This document shows positions 36,412 through 45,822 of a stretch of DNA of 64,000 nt, in pieces. The stretch lies in assembly GCF_017808105.1 (NCBI RefSeq), contig NZ_JADBHF010000003.1, positions 62,001-126,000 on the forward strand, given 5' to 3'. Position 1 is the first letter of the stretch. The number at the start of each line of letters is the position of its first letter. The position numbers were made by a program, and so were the translations under genes. A model generated the notes under the pieces. It was not told the origin of the DNA. It worked only from the letters and a program-made list of their open reading frames with translations, and did not search any database. The stretch is from Brevibacterium renqingii. Its GTDB lineage: Bacteria > Actinomycetota > Actinomycetes > Actinomycetales > Brevibacteriaceae.

Positions 36412-37572
36412 TCAGCCGACGACGACTTCCGGCGGGCCCGAGGGCGGAGAGGACGGGGATTCGGCCTCGTCTGCGATCCGATTGGCCTCATAGATGAGGG
36501 TCTCGACGATCTCGGCCTCGGGCACCGTCTTGATGACCTCGCCTTTGACGAAGATCTGCCCCTTGCCGTTACCGCTGGCCACTCCGAGATCGGCATCGCG
36601 GGCCTCACCCGGGCCGTTGACCACGCAGCCCATCACGGCCACCCGCAAGGGCACCTCCATGCCCTCGAGGCCGGCGGTGACCTTGTCGGCGAGCGTGTAG
36701 ACGTCGACCTGCGCCCGTCCGCAGGACGGGCAGGAGACGATCTCGAGCCGGCGCGGTCTGAGGTTGAGGGATTCGAGGATCTGGTTGCCGACCTTGACCT
36801 CCTCGGCGGGAGGAGCGGACAGGGACACGCGGATCGTGTCGCCGATGCCCTCGGCCAGCAGATGCCCGAAGGCGGTGGCGGACTTGATCGTGCCCTGGAA
36901 GGCCGGCCCCGCCTCGGTGACGCCCAGATGCAGCGGCCAGTCTCCGCGTTCGGCCAGCAGCTCGTAGGCGCGGACCATGATCACGGGGTCGTGGTGCTTG
37001 ACGGAGATCTTGAAGTCATAGAAGCCGTGCTCCTCGAACAGGGAGGCCTCCCACAGGGCCGACTCGACGAGCGCCTCGGGCGTGGCCTTGCCGTGCTTCT
37101 CCATCAGCCGCTTGTCCAGGGAGCCCGCGTTGACGCCGATGCGGATGGACACTCCCGCCTCGGCCGCCGCCCGCGAGATCTCCTTGACCTGGTCATCGAA
37201 CTTGCGGATGTTGCCCGGGTTGACGCGCACTCCGGCGCAGCCGGCCTCGATCGCGGCGAAGACGTACTTGGGCTGGAAGTGGATGTCGGCGATGACGGGG
37301 ATCTGAGACTTGCCGGCGATGATCGGCAGGGCTGCGGCGTCATCGGACGTCGGGCAGGCCACGCGGACGATATCGCAGCCGGAGGCGGTGAGTTCGGCGA
37401 TCTGCTGCAGGGTCGCGTTGATGTCGGTCGTCGGCGTCGTCGTCATCGACTGCACGCTGACGGGGGAATCGGATCCGACCCCGACCTTGCCGACCCTGAT
37501 CTGCCGCGTCTGCCGCCGGGGTGCGAGCACGGGCGGCGGCGGCGCGGGCATTCCGAGATTGACAGATGTCAC
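36412..37572 (-). CDS. ispG: (E)-4-hydroxy-3-methylbut-2-enyl-diphosphate synthase
   Basis: This 386-residue 4Fe-4S enzyme of the non-mevalonate isoprenoid pathway has a TIM barrel ([32 protein letters not shown]). A C-terminal cluster-binding domain carries [13 protein letters not shown] and [11 protein letters not shown], which supply three Cys and a Glu ligand. GTG at 37572 is chosen, with AAGGGA about 8 nt upstream; the ATG seven codons later is possible. dxr of the same pathway is 3 kb upstream, in the usual dxr-rseP-ispG order, but here a plus-strand serine hydrolase gene lies between. Confidence 0.95.
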   Translation of the reverse strand: MTSVNLGMPAPPPPVLAPRRQTRQIRVGKVGVGSDSPVSVQSMTTTPTTDINATLQQIAELTASGCDIVRVACPTSDDAAALPIIAGKSQIPVIADIHFQPKYVFAAIEAGCAGVRVNPGNIRKFDDQVKEISRAAAEAGVSIRIGVNAGSLDKRLMEKHGKATPEALVESALWEASLFEEHGFYDFKISVKHHDPVIMVRAYELLAERGDWPLHLGVTEAGPAFQGTIKSATAFGHLLAEGIGDTIRVSLSAPPAEEVKVGNQILESLNLRPRRLEIVSCPSCGRAQVDVYTLADKVTAGLEGMEVPLRVAVMGCVVNGPGEARDADLGVASGNGKGQIFVKGEVIKTVPEAEIVETLIYEANRIADEAESPSSPPSGPPEVVVG

Positions 37573-37591
37573 GAAGACGATCCCTTCAGTC

Positions 37592-37608
37592 TGGCTGGTG
37601 ACCAGCCA
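37592..37608. promoter_or_regulatory. 17-bp inverted repeat upstream of ispG
   Basis: TGGCTGGT and ACCAGCCA are perfect 8-bp arms around a single base, 19 nt before the ispG start and overlapping a CAGACT -10-like hexamer. It could be an operator or a short mRNA hairpin near the ribosome binding site. Confidence 0.45.
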
Positions 37609-37761
37609 CGATGATCGTGCCGATGCCGAGGCGGGCCCGTGTGGCGGCCGGATTGTTCGAACCACGTCCATTGTAGGACCTCCGCCTGCGTGTGAGCCGC
37701 GCGTGTCATTCATCGCGAGTACTGTGAAGGTGACCTGACATCTGCGGGAAGGAGCAGCACG

Positions 37762-39171
37762 TTGGATGGCGCATTCGTCGAGCCCGATATCGAGGTGATG
37801 AGCGCGGCTCTGGACGCGGAGGCCGAAGCGCTTGCCGACAGGGGCGGGTCCCTGGCCTGGGGCATCTTTCGCCGAGGCGGTCCCGAGCGGGCCGTGAACG
37901 CCGATGTGCCGTATCGCATCGCGTCGATGACGAAGTCCTTCACCGCCGCAGCCATCGGGCTCCTCGCCGCCGAGGGCCTCGACCTCGACCGCCCCTTCGG
38001 CACGCTCCTTCCCGAGCTTGCCGGCACCGCGGTCGCCGACCGCTCCTGCCGCCAGGCTCTGACCATGGGCACCGGGTTCACCAAGGACGATCCCTGGGCC
38101 GACCGGATGGAGGCGATGGCTCCGGAGGAGCTCGTCGCCTGGCTGCGCCGCGGCGCGATCGCCTGCGCACCGGCCGATACGGGCTACGAATACTCGAACC
38201 TGGGCTTCGCCCTTCTGGGCATGGTCGCCGAGGCGGTCACCGGCCGAGCCTTCACCGAGATCGTCTCGGCCGCGATCCTCGCGCCCCTGGGGCTGAGCCG
38301 CACCGGCTTCGACCACCGTGATTTCCCCGATCTGGCTCCGGGCTTCCGCATCGACCAGGACGGCTGCCTGCACCCGGCAGAGCTCACCGGACCGGGCGTC
38401 TTCTCCCCCATCGGCGGGGTCATCTCCACGGTGCGTGACATCGGCGATTGGATGCACACGCACCTCGATGCCCTCGACCGCATCGATTCCTATGCTCCCG
38501 GGTCGTGGTCGCGGGTCCTCGCCGACAACCAGCAGGCCCATCGCTTCATCGAGGTGCAGACGAGTGAGTTCCACACCGAGTCCCTCCATTACGGCTTCGG
38601 GCTCGACCACCGCTTCGATACGCGTTTCGGGCGGGTCATCTGCCATTCGGGCGGCTACCCCGGCTACGGCTCCCACATGCGGTGGCTCCCGGAGCTCGGG
38701 CTGAGCATCGTCGTGCTCGGCAACACCACCTACTATCCGGCCCAGCGTGTCGTCGGCGATGCTCTCGACCTCGGATGGGCGGCAGCCACGGGCAGGGCGG
38801 AGACGAGACTGCACCGGGTGACCACCTCGGCGCCGGTGCCGCGCTGGCCGGCAGCAGGAGAACAGATCGACACCGTGCTGACCGCGGCGAACCTCGTCAC
38901 CGACTTCGACGAGGCGATCGCCGATGAGATCTTCTCGATGAACATGGATCTCGACGAACCGCGCACCGAGCGGCGGCAGCGCTTCGCGAAGTGGGCTCGG
39001 GCGCATGGTCTGGAGGCGGGCCGAGCCTTCTCGGTCGCAGAGCTGACGATGTCCTCCCCGCTGCGCGGGACGGTGACGGTGCCAGCTGATGAGGCGCAGA
39101 CGGGCCCGGCCACGATCACGGTCGGGCTCAACCACCTCGGTCAGGTGCAGGCCATCACCCTCGGCGGCTGA
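37762..39171 (+). CDS. Serine hydrolase, class C beta-lactamase/esterase family
   Basis: This 469-residue protein has the catalytic triad motifs of the family: SMTK (Ser-X-X-Lys, about residue 55), YSN (about 144) and HSGG (about 297). No signal peptide is seen, so it is likely cytosolic, closer to EstB-type esterases and DD-peptidase relatives than to secreted beta-lactamases. A C-terminal extension of about 120 residues follows the hydrolase core. The start is TTG at 37762 with GGAAGGAG upstream. It faces away from ispG and converges on rseP. Confidence 0.88.
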   Translation: MDGAFVEPDIEVMSAALDAEAEALADRGGSLAWGIFRRGGPERAVNADVPYRIASMTKSFTAAAIGLLAAEGLDLDRPFGTLLPELAGTAVADRSCRQALTMGTGFTKDDPWADRMEAMAPEELVAWLRRGAIACAPADTGYEYSNLGFALLGMVAEAVTGRAFTEIVSAAILAPLGLSRTGFDHRDFPDLAPGFRIDQDGCLHPAELTGPGVFSPIGGVISTVRDIGDWMHTHLDALDRIDSYAPGSWSRVLADNQQAHRFIEVQTSEFHTESLHYGFGLDHRFDTRFGRVICHSGGYPGYGSHMRWLPELGLSIVVLGNTTYYPAQRVVGDALDLGWAAATGRAETRLHRVTTSAPVPRWPAAGEQIDTVLTAANLVTDFDEAIADEIFSMNMDLDEPRTERRQRFAKWARAHGLEAGRAFSVAELTMSSPLRGTVTVPADEAQTGPATITVGLNHLGQVQAITLGG

Positions 39172-39236
39172 GACTGAGTCGGCGACTGTCGGGCCGCCGG
39201 TCACCGCGCCCGCTTCCCTGCGCGCCGGAGTTGCGC

Positions 39237-40742
39237 CTACCCTCCGGAGCCGAAGATCGCGTCGAGGGTGATCGGTTTGACGAGGTCGACGTAGATGAGC
39301 AGCGCGGTCATACACAGCATCAGCCCGATGCAGACGTAGGTCAGCGGCAGCAGCTTCGCCGTGTCGAAGGGTCCGACCAGTCCGCGCCCGCGCCACCGGT
39401 TGATGCGGCGGCGACCGCCTTCGTAGAGTCCGACGGCGATGTGTCCGCCGTCGAGCGGCAGCAGCGGAATCATGTTGAACGCGAACAGGAAGATGTTGAG
39501 CGAGCCGAGCATGCCCAGTCCCATCTGCGCCTTGTCGAGGACGTCGATGCGATCGGTGGACACGATCTCGCCGGCGATGCGGCCGACGCCGACCATGCCG
39601 ACGAGTCCTTCGGCGTCGCGGTCCTTCGTCCCGAGCGCGACCTCGCCGATGTCGACAAGTTTGACCGGGAGGGTGGCGATGGCGTGGAAGACGCCTGAGA
39701 CCTGGTCCCAGACGGCACCGGGGAATTCGCCGATCGGCAGGGGGGCGCGTTCATACACTGGGCCGACGCCGAAGAAGCCCTCGGTCACCGTCTGCGGGGT
39801 GCCGTCCGGATTCGTCAGCGGCCTGTCCGCCTCGTCGAGCTTCGGCCGTTCGGAGGCGATGATCGGCACGCTGACCGATTCGGCCTTGCCGTCGCGGATG
39901 AAGTCGACCTCGACGCGCTGACCGGCATGGTCCTTGATCACCGCCGACAGCTGGTCCCAGTCCTCCGTCTCGACGCCGGCGATCGCGGTGATCTCATCGC
40001 CGGGTTCGATGCCCGCCTCCCAGGCGGGGGTGAGCTGATCGTCGTCACGGCACGTGTTCCGATCCGCGGCGGGCCGCTGTGCGGCCTCGGAGGCGGGCAC
40101 GGCGCATTCGACGACGGTCTCGACCGTGGTCGTCGGCGTCATCACACCGATGCCCAGCAGCGAGAGCGCCATGATGAGGATGCCGAGGACGAGATTGACG
40201 AAGGGGCCTGAGAACATGACGACCAGTCGCTTGGCCACGCTGAGCGCATAGAACGTCCGGTGCTCCTCCCCCGGCTCGATCTCCTGATTCGAGAACTCCC
40301 TGGCGTCGGCCATTGTGTTCTCGAACAGCCGCCCTTTCCGTCGCGGCCGGCGCGGTACGGCGTCCGCTTCGTCGCTCGGGGTCGGAACCTGGTGCTCCTG
40401 CGCGGCGCCCTCGCCGATGCGGCCCGCATCTCCCGGCTCGCCGCCGGCCTCCCGCGCTCCGGCGGAGACCGTCTCGCCTTCGAGACGCTGCGCAGTCGCC
40501 TGTTCGGGCGGGTACATTCCGGGCATCGCGATGAAACCGCCGAGCGGGAACGCCTTCACTCCGTACTCGGTCTCGCCTCGTCGGAAGGAGAAGAGCGTCG
40601 GGCCGAATCCGACCATGTAGTGCGTGACCTTGACCCCGAAGCGTTTGGCCGGGGTGAGATGGCCCAATTCGTGCAGACCGATGGAGATCGAGATGCCGAT
40701 GAGGAACAGGACGATCCCGACGATGTAGAGCACAGCTGTCAT
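39237..40742 (-). CDS. rseP: Site-2 membrane metalloprotease RseP
   Basis: This 501-residue M50 protease has the zinc motif HELGH at residues 24-28 in the first membrane segment and the second active-site LDGGH in the C-terminal membrane region. A PDZ domain follows the second membrane helix ([19 protein letters not shown]). A hydrophilic, charged cytoplasmic stretch (about residues 80-150) separates the first two transmembrane helices. It performs intramembrane cleavage of anti-sigma factors and other proteins. It overlaps the dxr stop by ATGA. Confidence 0.94.
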   Translation of the reverse strand: MTAVLYIVGIVLFLIGISISIGLHELGHLTPAKRFGVKVTHYMVGFGPTLFSFRRGETEYGVKAFPLGGFIAMPGMYPPEQATAQRLEGETVSAGAREAGGEPGDAGRIGEGAAQEHQVPTPSDEADAVPRRPRRKGRLFENTMADAREFSNQEIEPGEEHRTFYALSVAKRLVVMFSGPFVNLVLGILIMALSLLGIGVMTPTTTVETVVECAVPASEAAQRPAADRNTCRDDDQLTPAWEAGIEPGDEITAIAGVETEDWDQLSAVIKDHAGQRVEVDFIRDGKAESVSVPIIASERPKLDEADRPLTNPDGTPQTVTEGFFGVGPVYERAPLPIGEFPGAVWDQVSGVFHAIATLPVKLVDIGEVALGTKDRDAEGLVGMVGVGRIAGEIVSTDRIDVLDKAQMGLGMLGSLNIFLFAFNMIPLLPLDGGHIAVGLYEGGRRRINRWRGRGLVGPFDTAKLLPLTYVCIGLMLCMTALLIYVDLVKPITLDAIFGSGG

Positions 40743-42010
40743 CCGCGGCCCCCGTTGCGCGCTCCGGCGGACTGTTTCGCGGAGGCCTTCTGCTCAGCCT
40801 CGGCCTTCTGCGCGAGGACGTCGTTCGAGGCGAATTCCCTGGCCCAGGCATCGGCGGCCAGGACCGTGTCCACGGTGTGTTCGGCGGCCGGCTCATGCGC
40901 GGCCAACGCTCGGGCCAGCCCCTTGTCGATGCCGGTGAAGGCGATGTCTCCGGCGATGAAGGCGGCGACGAGGACCTCATTGGCGGCGTTGAGCACTGCC
41001 GGGCAGCTGCGTCCTCGCCGTCCGGCGTCGATGGCCAGTCCGAGGGCAGGGAACGCGAGGTGGTTGACCGGTTCGAACGACCAGTGCATGGGCTGGCCCC
41101 AGTTGAGCGGCACCGCCGCCGAGGCCAACCTCGTCGTCGAACCGTCCGCCTGGGTCCCGAGCGCATAGGAGATGGGCAGGCGCATGTCCGGTGGGGAGAT
41201 CTGCGCGATCGTCGAGGCATCGCTGAACTCGACCATCGAATGGATGTGCGACTGCGGATGGACCACGACCTCGATGCAGTCGAAGTCGATGTCGAAGAGC
41301 AGATGGGCCTCGATGACCTCGAGGCCCTTGTTGACCAGGGTCGCGGAATTGATGGTGATCATCGACCCCATCGACCAGGTGGGATGGTTGAGCGCCTGCG
41401 CGGGAGTCACACGCCGCAGGGCATCACGGGTCATCCCGCGGAAGGGACCGCCGGAGGCGGTGATGACGAGCTTGCTGACCTCGGCATGGGTGCCGGCGCG
41501 CAGCGCCTGGGCGATGGCCGAGTGCTCACTGTCGACGGGGATGAGGCGGGCACCGGTGGCGCGGGCGGCGTCGAGGACGATGGAGCCGCCGATGATGAGG
41601 GACTCCTTGTTCGCCAGGGCCACATCGGTGCCGCGGGCCAGCGCGGCCAGCGTCGTTCCGAGGCCCGCGGCCCCGGTGATCGCGTTGACGACCATGTCCG
41701 CGTCCAGACCGGCGACCGCCTCGGCGGCGGTGTCACCGAGGTGGATGGCCTCGACGGGATCGCTCACGCCTCGTTCGGCGGCGAGTCGGGCCAGGCGACG
41801 ACGCACCTCGGCCTCTCCTCCAGCCGGAGGTGTGGTGAGACCGATGACGGGAACGCAGAAATCGAGAGCCTGCTCGAGCAGGAGGTCGAGTTGGGAGCCT
41901 GCCGCCAACCCGATGAGCGCGTGCTCATCACGGTGTTCGGACAGGACGTCGAGGGCCTGGGTGCCGACCGAACCGGTGGAGCCGACTACAATGATTCTAC
42001 GTTTACTCAC
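40739..42010 (-). CDS. dxr: 1-deoxy-D-xylulose-5-phosphate reductoisomerase
   Basis: This 423-residue enzyme converts DXP to MEP with NADPH. The Rossmann motif GSTGSVGTQALDVL is at the N terminus. ANKESLIIGG and VDSEHSAIAQAL, with the metal ligands Asp and Glu, and ASGGPFRGM follow in order. The C terminus is longer and Ala/Lys-rich. GTG at 42010 matches the family start (KRRIIVVGSTG); the longer ORF reaches into the intergenic region. It is coupled to rseP. Confidence 0.95.
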   Translation of the reverse strand: MSKRRIIVVGSTGSVGTQALDVLSEHRDEHALIGLAAGSQLDLLLEQALDFCVPVIGLTTPPAGGEAEVRRRLARLAAERGVSDPVEAIHLGDTAAEAVAGLDADMVVNAITGAAGLGTTLAALARGTDVALANKESLIIGGSIVLDAARATGARLIPVDSEHSAIAQALRAGTHAEVSKLVITASGGPFRGMTRDALRRVTPAQALNHPTWSMGSMITINSATLVNKGLEVIEAHLLFDIDFDCIEVVVHPQSHIHSMVEFSDASTIAQISPPDMRLPISYALGTQADGSTTRLASAAVPLNWGQPMHWSFEPVNHLAFPALGLAIDAGRRGRSCPAVLNAANEVLVAAFIAGDIAFTGIDKGLARALAAHEPAAEHTVDTVLAADAWAREFASNDVLAQKAEAEQKASAKQSAGARNGGRG

Positions 42011-42139
42011 GCCAACCGATGATGCCAAAGTTCTCTGGGAAATGACTCGACATCGAAAGGGAACGATGGCCGTTCGTCGGTCGTTCGGCGGGCCGATCCC
42101 CGTCAGATGCGCCGCAAGGTCTGTGAGTGAGGACAATCA

Positions 42140-43357
42140 ATGGCGAAAGAGATGGATATGAGCAAGACGCTGAGCCCCGACGACATCCTCGGACTGGATT
42201 CGATCTTCGAACCCGATGACCTCGAATTCGCAACGATTGTGAAGAAGTGGTTGGACGAGAACGTCCGCGAGAAGATCGGCGACTACTTCCTCGACGCCAC
42301 CATCCCCGCTCGCGAGCTGGCCGAAGGCCTCGGCGAGCTCGGCCTGCTGGGCATGCATCTCGACGGCTACGGCTGCGGCGGCTCGACCGCGACCCAGTAC
42401 GGTCTGGCCTGCCGTGAGCTCGAGGCCGTCGACTCCGGCCTGCGCTCGCTCGTATCGGTGCAGGGTTCGCTGGCGATGTTCGCCATCCACCACTTCGGCT
42501 CGGAGGCGCAGAAGGAGGAGTGGCTGCCGAAGATGGCCGCGGGCAAGGCGATCGGCTGCTTCGGCCTGACCGAACCCGACGTCGGCTCCGATCCTTCCGG
42601 GATGAAGACGACTGCGAAGAAGGACGGCACCGACTGGATCCTCAATGGTGCGAAGATGTGGATCACGAACTCGCCGGTCTCCGACGTCATGGTCGTGTGG
42701 GCCAAGACCGAGGAGATCGACGACAAGGGCAAGTCGGTCGTGCGCGGCTTCGTCGTCCCCTCGGACACCGAGGGAGTCCAGACTCCGGAGATCCATCGGA
42801 AGATCTCGCTGCGGGCGTCGATCACCGGTGAGATCGTCCTCGACAACGTCCGTCTGCCCGAAGACGCCATGCTGCCGAAGGCCAAGGGCCTCAAGGGGCC
42901 GCTGTCGTGCCTGTCCGAGGCCCGCTACGGCATCGTCTTCGGTGTCACCGGTGCTGCCCGCGACTCGCTGCTGTCGGCCCTGGAGTACACGGGCACTCGC
43001 GTCCAGTTCGACCGTCCGCTGTCGTCGTTCCAGATCACGCAGCAGAAGCTCGCGAAGGCCTTCGGCCAGTATTCGCAGATCACGCTGCTGGCAGCGCATC
43101 TGGGCAAGCTCAAGGACTCGGAGAAGGGTGTCCGTCCCGAACAGATCAGCCTCGGGAAGATGGTCAACGTCGACACCGCGATGAACGTCTGCCGTGACCT
43201 GCGTGCGCTCTTCGGCGGTTCGGGCATCACGAGCGAGTACCCGCCGCTGCGTCATGCGGTCAACCTCGAGACCGTGCTCACCTACGAAGGCACGCACGAA
43301 GTGCACCAGCTGACGCTGGGCCGTTCGATGACCGGGATCAACGCCTTCGCCAACTGA
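42140..43357 (+). CDS. Glutaryl-CoA dehydrogenase-type acyl-CoA dehydrogenase
   Basis: This 405-residue FAD enzyme matches glutaryl-CoA dehydrogenases, including SVQGSLAMFAIHHFGSEAQK, CFGLTEPDVGSDPS and WITNSPVSDVMVVWAK. The catalytic Glu sits in LTYEGTHEVHQL near residue 390. It would convert glutaryl-CoA to crotonyl-CoA in lysine/tryptophan/benzoate degradation, but no pathway partner lies nearby. The start is ATG 42140 with GAGGA upstream. Divergent from dxr, followed by a hairpin terminator (43416-43450). Confidence 0.9.
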   Translation: MAKEMDMSKTLSPDDILGLDSIFEPDDLEFATIVKKWLDENVREKIGDYFLDATIPARELAEGLGELGLLGMHLDGYGCGGSTATQYGLACRELEAVDSGLRSLVSVQGSLAMFAIHHFGSEAQKEEWLPKMAAGKAIGCFGLTEPDVGSDPSGMKTTAKKDGTDWILNGAKMWITNSPVSDVMVVWAKTEEIDDKGKSVVRGFVVPSDTEGVQTPEIHRKISLRASITGEIVLDNVRLPEDAMLPKAKGLKGPLSCLSEARYGIVFGVTGAARDSLLSALEYTGTRVQFDRPLSSFQITQQKLAKAFGQYSQITLLAAHLGKLKDSEKGVRPEQISLGKMVNVDTAMNVCRDLRALFGGSGITSEYPPLRHAVNLETVLTYEGTHEVHQLTLGRSMTGINAFAN

Positions 43358-43415
43358 GGCGGCAGCGCCGGCAGCGGACCGCGCCAGGTGCGGCGCTGCG
43401 GCAGCTGAGCCTCTC

Positions 43416-43450
43416 ACCGCCCGTCGACCCTCCGGGGTTCGGCGGGCGGT
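43416..43450. terminator. Hairpin after the glutaryl-CoA dehydrogenase gene
   Basis: An imperfect 15-bp stem with outer arms ACCGCCCG/CGGGCGGT and a 4-nt loop sits 58 nt past the plus-strand stop, close to the end of the convergent methyltransferase gene. It may serve both directions. Confidence 0.6.
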
Positions 43451-43456
43451 TCGCAT

Positions 43457-44350
43457 TCACATGCCCGCACCTGAGCGTGCAGACGATGCCGGCTGCAGTT
43501 CCAGCACGACGGTCTGGTCATCCTCGCCGAGGCGGCTGTCCGCACTCATCCCCCGTGCAGCGGCAGAGACGGCCGCGGCCCGGGCCTGTTCGCGACCGAC
43601 CTCGATGAGCAGGGTGCCGCCGGGGCTCAGCCAGTCCGCGGATTCGTCGATGAGCCGGTGGACGAGGTCGAGGCCGTCGGCGCCGCCGAAGAGAGCGCGC
43701 CTCGGTTCGAAGTCCACGGCTTCGCGCGGCAGGAAGTCTGCGGCCGTCTGCGGCACATAGGGCGGAACGGCCGCGATGACGTCGATGCCGCGGCGCAGCT
43801 CGTCCGGAAGCCCGTGCAGGCAATCGAGTCGGTGACCGTGCGCCTTCACTCCGGATGCCGCCCAGGCATTGTCCACGGCACACTCCACGGCCTCGGCCTG
43901 CTCATCGCCCAAGTACAGGTGCGCTTCCGGCACCGAGGCGGCCACGCACGCTCCGACCGGTCCGACTCCGCAGAATGCTTCGAGGACCACCGGCGCCGGA
44001 CCCTCTGCACCGCGGCGCTGCAGCAGGGCGCTGAGCGTGCGCACGGAGGCTTCAGCGAGCAGTCTCGTCCTCTGCCTGGGCACGAAGACGCCGGGGCACA
44101 CCTGGAGTCGGAGACCTGCGAAGTCGACCCAGCCGACGATCTGTTCGAGCGGTTCTCCGCTCATCCTTCGGGCCGCGAGTTCGTCCAACAGCGGACCGGC
44201 AGAAGCATCGGCGGCCTCGGGCCGAAGTGCGGCTGCTTCCGGGAGCGTCGCCGCTTCCAGGAGGATGGTCGCTTCGTCTTCGGCGAAGACGCAGCCGGCG
44301 GACCGGAGTGCTTTCACGAGTGGACGGTATCGCGAATCGTCTGCGACCAC
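43457..44350 (-). CDS. PrmC-related methyltransferase with altered NPPY motif
   Basis: This protein has about 297 residues from the preferred GTG start; GTG 44317 is another option. The N-terminal helical domain (VKALRSAGCVFAEDEATILLEAA) and the C-terminal SAM fold resemble PrmC/HemK protein-glutamine methyltransferases (VPRQRTRLLAEASVR; LEAFCGVGPVG). The diagnostic NPPY, whose Asn binds the target glutamine, reads VPPY (AAVPPYVP). This matches the PrmC-related family of unknown substrate rather than PrmC itself. Confidence 0.82.
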   Translation of the reverse strand: MVADDSRYRPLVKALRSAGCVFAEDEATILLEAATLPEAAALRPEAADASAGPLLDELAARRMSGEPLEQIVGWVDFAGLRLQVCPGVFVPRQRTRLLAEASVRTLSALLQRRGAEGPAPVVLEAFCGVGPVGACVAASVPEAHLYLGDEQAEAVECAVDNAWAASGVKAHGHRLDCLHGLPDELRRGIDVIAAVPPYVPQTAADFLPREAVDFEPRRALFGGADGLDLVHRLIDESADWLSPGGTLLIEVGREQARAAAVSAAARGMSADSRLGEDDQTVVLELQPASSARSGAGM

Positions 44351-44450
44351 CGCGTCAGGTTCGGACTTCCGTCTGTTCGCACGTCCGGGTACACCCTCGA
44401 CGTCCCGTGCAGGTTCGGACTCCCGCGCGGGCCCGGAGACCCTGTTCCCC

Positions 44451-45119
44451 TCAGGAGTCAGACAGAACCTCGCGCCGGAACCAGTCGAGTCCGGTCTGCG
44501 CGTCGATCGTGCCCGCGTCGGTGAGCAGCAGCTTCTGTTCCGGCGACAGCGGGACGACGGCGGCGAATTCGACACGTGAATCGCGCATCGCCTGGTCGAG
44601 GTTCGCCGTCTGCCCGTCGATGGTCACACCAACGCCTTCGAACCGGGAACGGGTGACCTTGACCGAGGCGCGTCCGGGCTCGACCGCGGCGGCCTCGATG
44701 CCGTGGAGGACGATGGTGCTGTCGGCGGTCGCCGCATCGGTGCGCAGGTCGACCATCAGACCGATGCGTGCGGCAGCGAGCAGCCCGAGCGCCCGCGCCA
44801 GGGGTGGGACATCCTCGGCGAGGGTGAGCACGGCGCCGGACTCCGGGATGACTCCCATGGTGCGCAGCACCCCGGCGAGCTTCGCGCTGCGGTCGAGCAC
44901 CTCCGCGCGGTCGAGTTCGACGGGGACCGACAGCGCCGAGACCAGGCGAGGATCGGTGACCTCGCGCCCGTCGACGAGCGGTTTCTCAGGTGCGGGCCCG
45001 ACGAGGACGACGTCTTCGGCGCGTCCCATCGCGATCGGGAAGTCGAGCAGTTCGTAGACCGGGTTCAGCGTTCCGGGATCGGTCTCGTTCGGGGAGGAGA
45101 AGTAGTGGAACTCAGTCAA
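44451..45119 (-). CDS. Conserved hypothetical protein (adenylate-forming-enzyme-like fragment?)
   Basis: This 222-residue protein I do not firmly recognise. The middle contains LDRSAKLAGVLRTMGVIPESGAVL and ALGLLAAARIGLMVDL, faintly recalling the N-terminal part of acyl-adenylating enzymes, but no adenylation signatures are visible. The start overlaps the stop of the DivIVA-like gene by 8 nt, and the methyltransferase follows about 100 nt later. Real coding is supported by the overlap and codon pattern. Confidence 0.65.
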   Translation of the reverse strand: MTEFHYFSSPNETDPGTLNPVYELLDFPIAMGRAEDVVLVGPAPEKPLVDGREVTDPRLVSALSVPVELDRAEVLDRSAKLAGVLRTMGVIPESGAVLTLAEDVPPLARALGLLAAARIGLMVDLRTDAATADSTIVLHGIEAAAVEPGRASVKVTRSRFEGVGVTIDGQTANLDQAMRDSRVEFAAVVPLSPEQKLLLTDAGTIDAQTGLDWFRREVLSDS

Positions 45120-45672
45120 CGGAGGCCATCACTTCGACGACTCGGTCGATGAAGGCGTCGACCTGATCCTCGTCGTAGGCCTTCTTGCCCTTCGCGGTCT
45201 TGAACAGCACGCGGCGGACCTGGTCGACGCTCATCGCCACACCCTGCGTGAAGTAGGAGTTGACCTTGTCGCACATGTCGTCGACCTGGTCGATGTCGTA
45301 GCCGATGACTCCCGGTGCCGGATTGTCGAAGCGCTCTCCGGACTCGCGCACGAGACGTCCCCGCAGCGATGCGGCGACACGGGTGAGCTCGGAGACCCAG
45401 GCGTCCTGACCGGACTGGGCGATGAGGCGGTCGCGTGCCTGTTTGGCGAAGGCGTCTTCGAGTCGGTCGAGGGCCGCGTCGACGACGGCCACATGGTAGC
45501 CCTTGCGGACGAGGTCGAATCCGACCGTGCGCACCGCTCGGGAGTCGAGGTCGCCCGGCTGCGGCGTCGGCCGTTCGAAGGACTCACGCGCACGCTTGAA
45601 GAAGCTGTCGACCTGCTTGGGGTCGTATCCGTTCTTCCAACCGGACATTCGAGGGAAAGTCGTGTCCGCCAT
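45112..45672 (-). CDS. DivIVA-domain protein with three short repeats
   Basis: This 186-residue protein contains the DivIVA-type motif three times: GYDPKQVDSFFKRAR (about 16-30), GYDIDQVDDMCDKVNSYF (about 125-142) and AYDEDQVDAFIDRVVEVM (about 166-183). A longer helical segment with little coiled-coil lies between the first two. Such short proteins may associate with polar or septal membrane sites. The start at 45672 has GAGGAGAC upstream. It precedes and overlaps the hypothetical gene. Confidence 0.82.
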   Translation of the reverse strand: MADTTFPRMSGWKNGYDPKQVDSFFKRARESFERPTPQPGDLDSRAVRTVGFDLVRKGYHVAVVDAALDRLEDAFAKQARDRLIAQSGQDAWVSELTRVAASLRGRLVRESGERFDNPAPGVIGYDIDQVDDMCDKVNSYFTQGVAMSVDQVRRVLFKTAKGKKAYDEDQVDAFIDRVVEVMASVD

Positions 45673-45822
45673 GTCTCCTCCAGAAGCGAGTGGCTGTGGT
45701 GTTTCCACCATGATAGATGGACAGCGTCGAAATTGCGTGCATGCGGCTCACAGGTGACGACAGCGGGCGCTGTCGGTTGCCGGTCAGTCGGCGCGACGCC
45801 GTTCGGCGGCAGGCGGTCGGTG

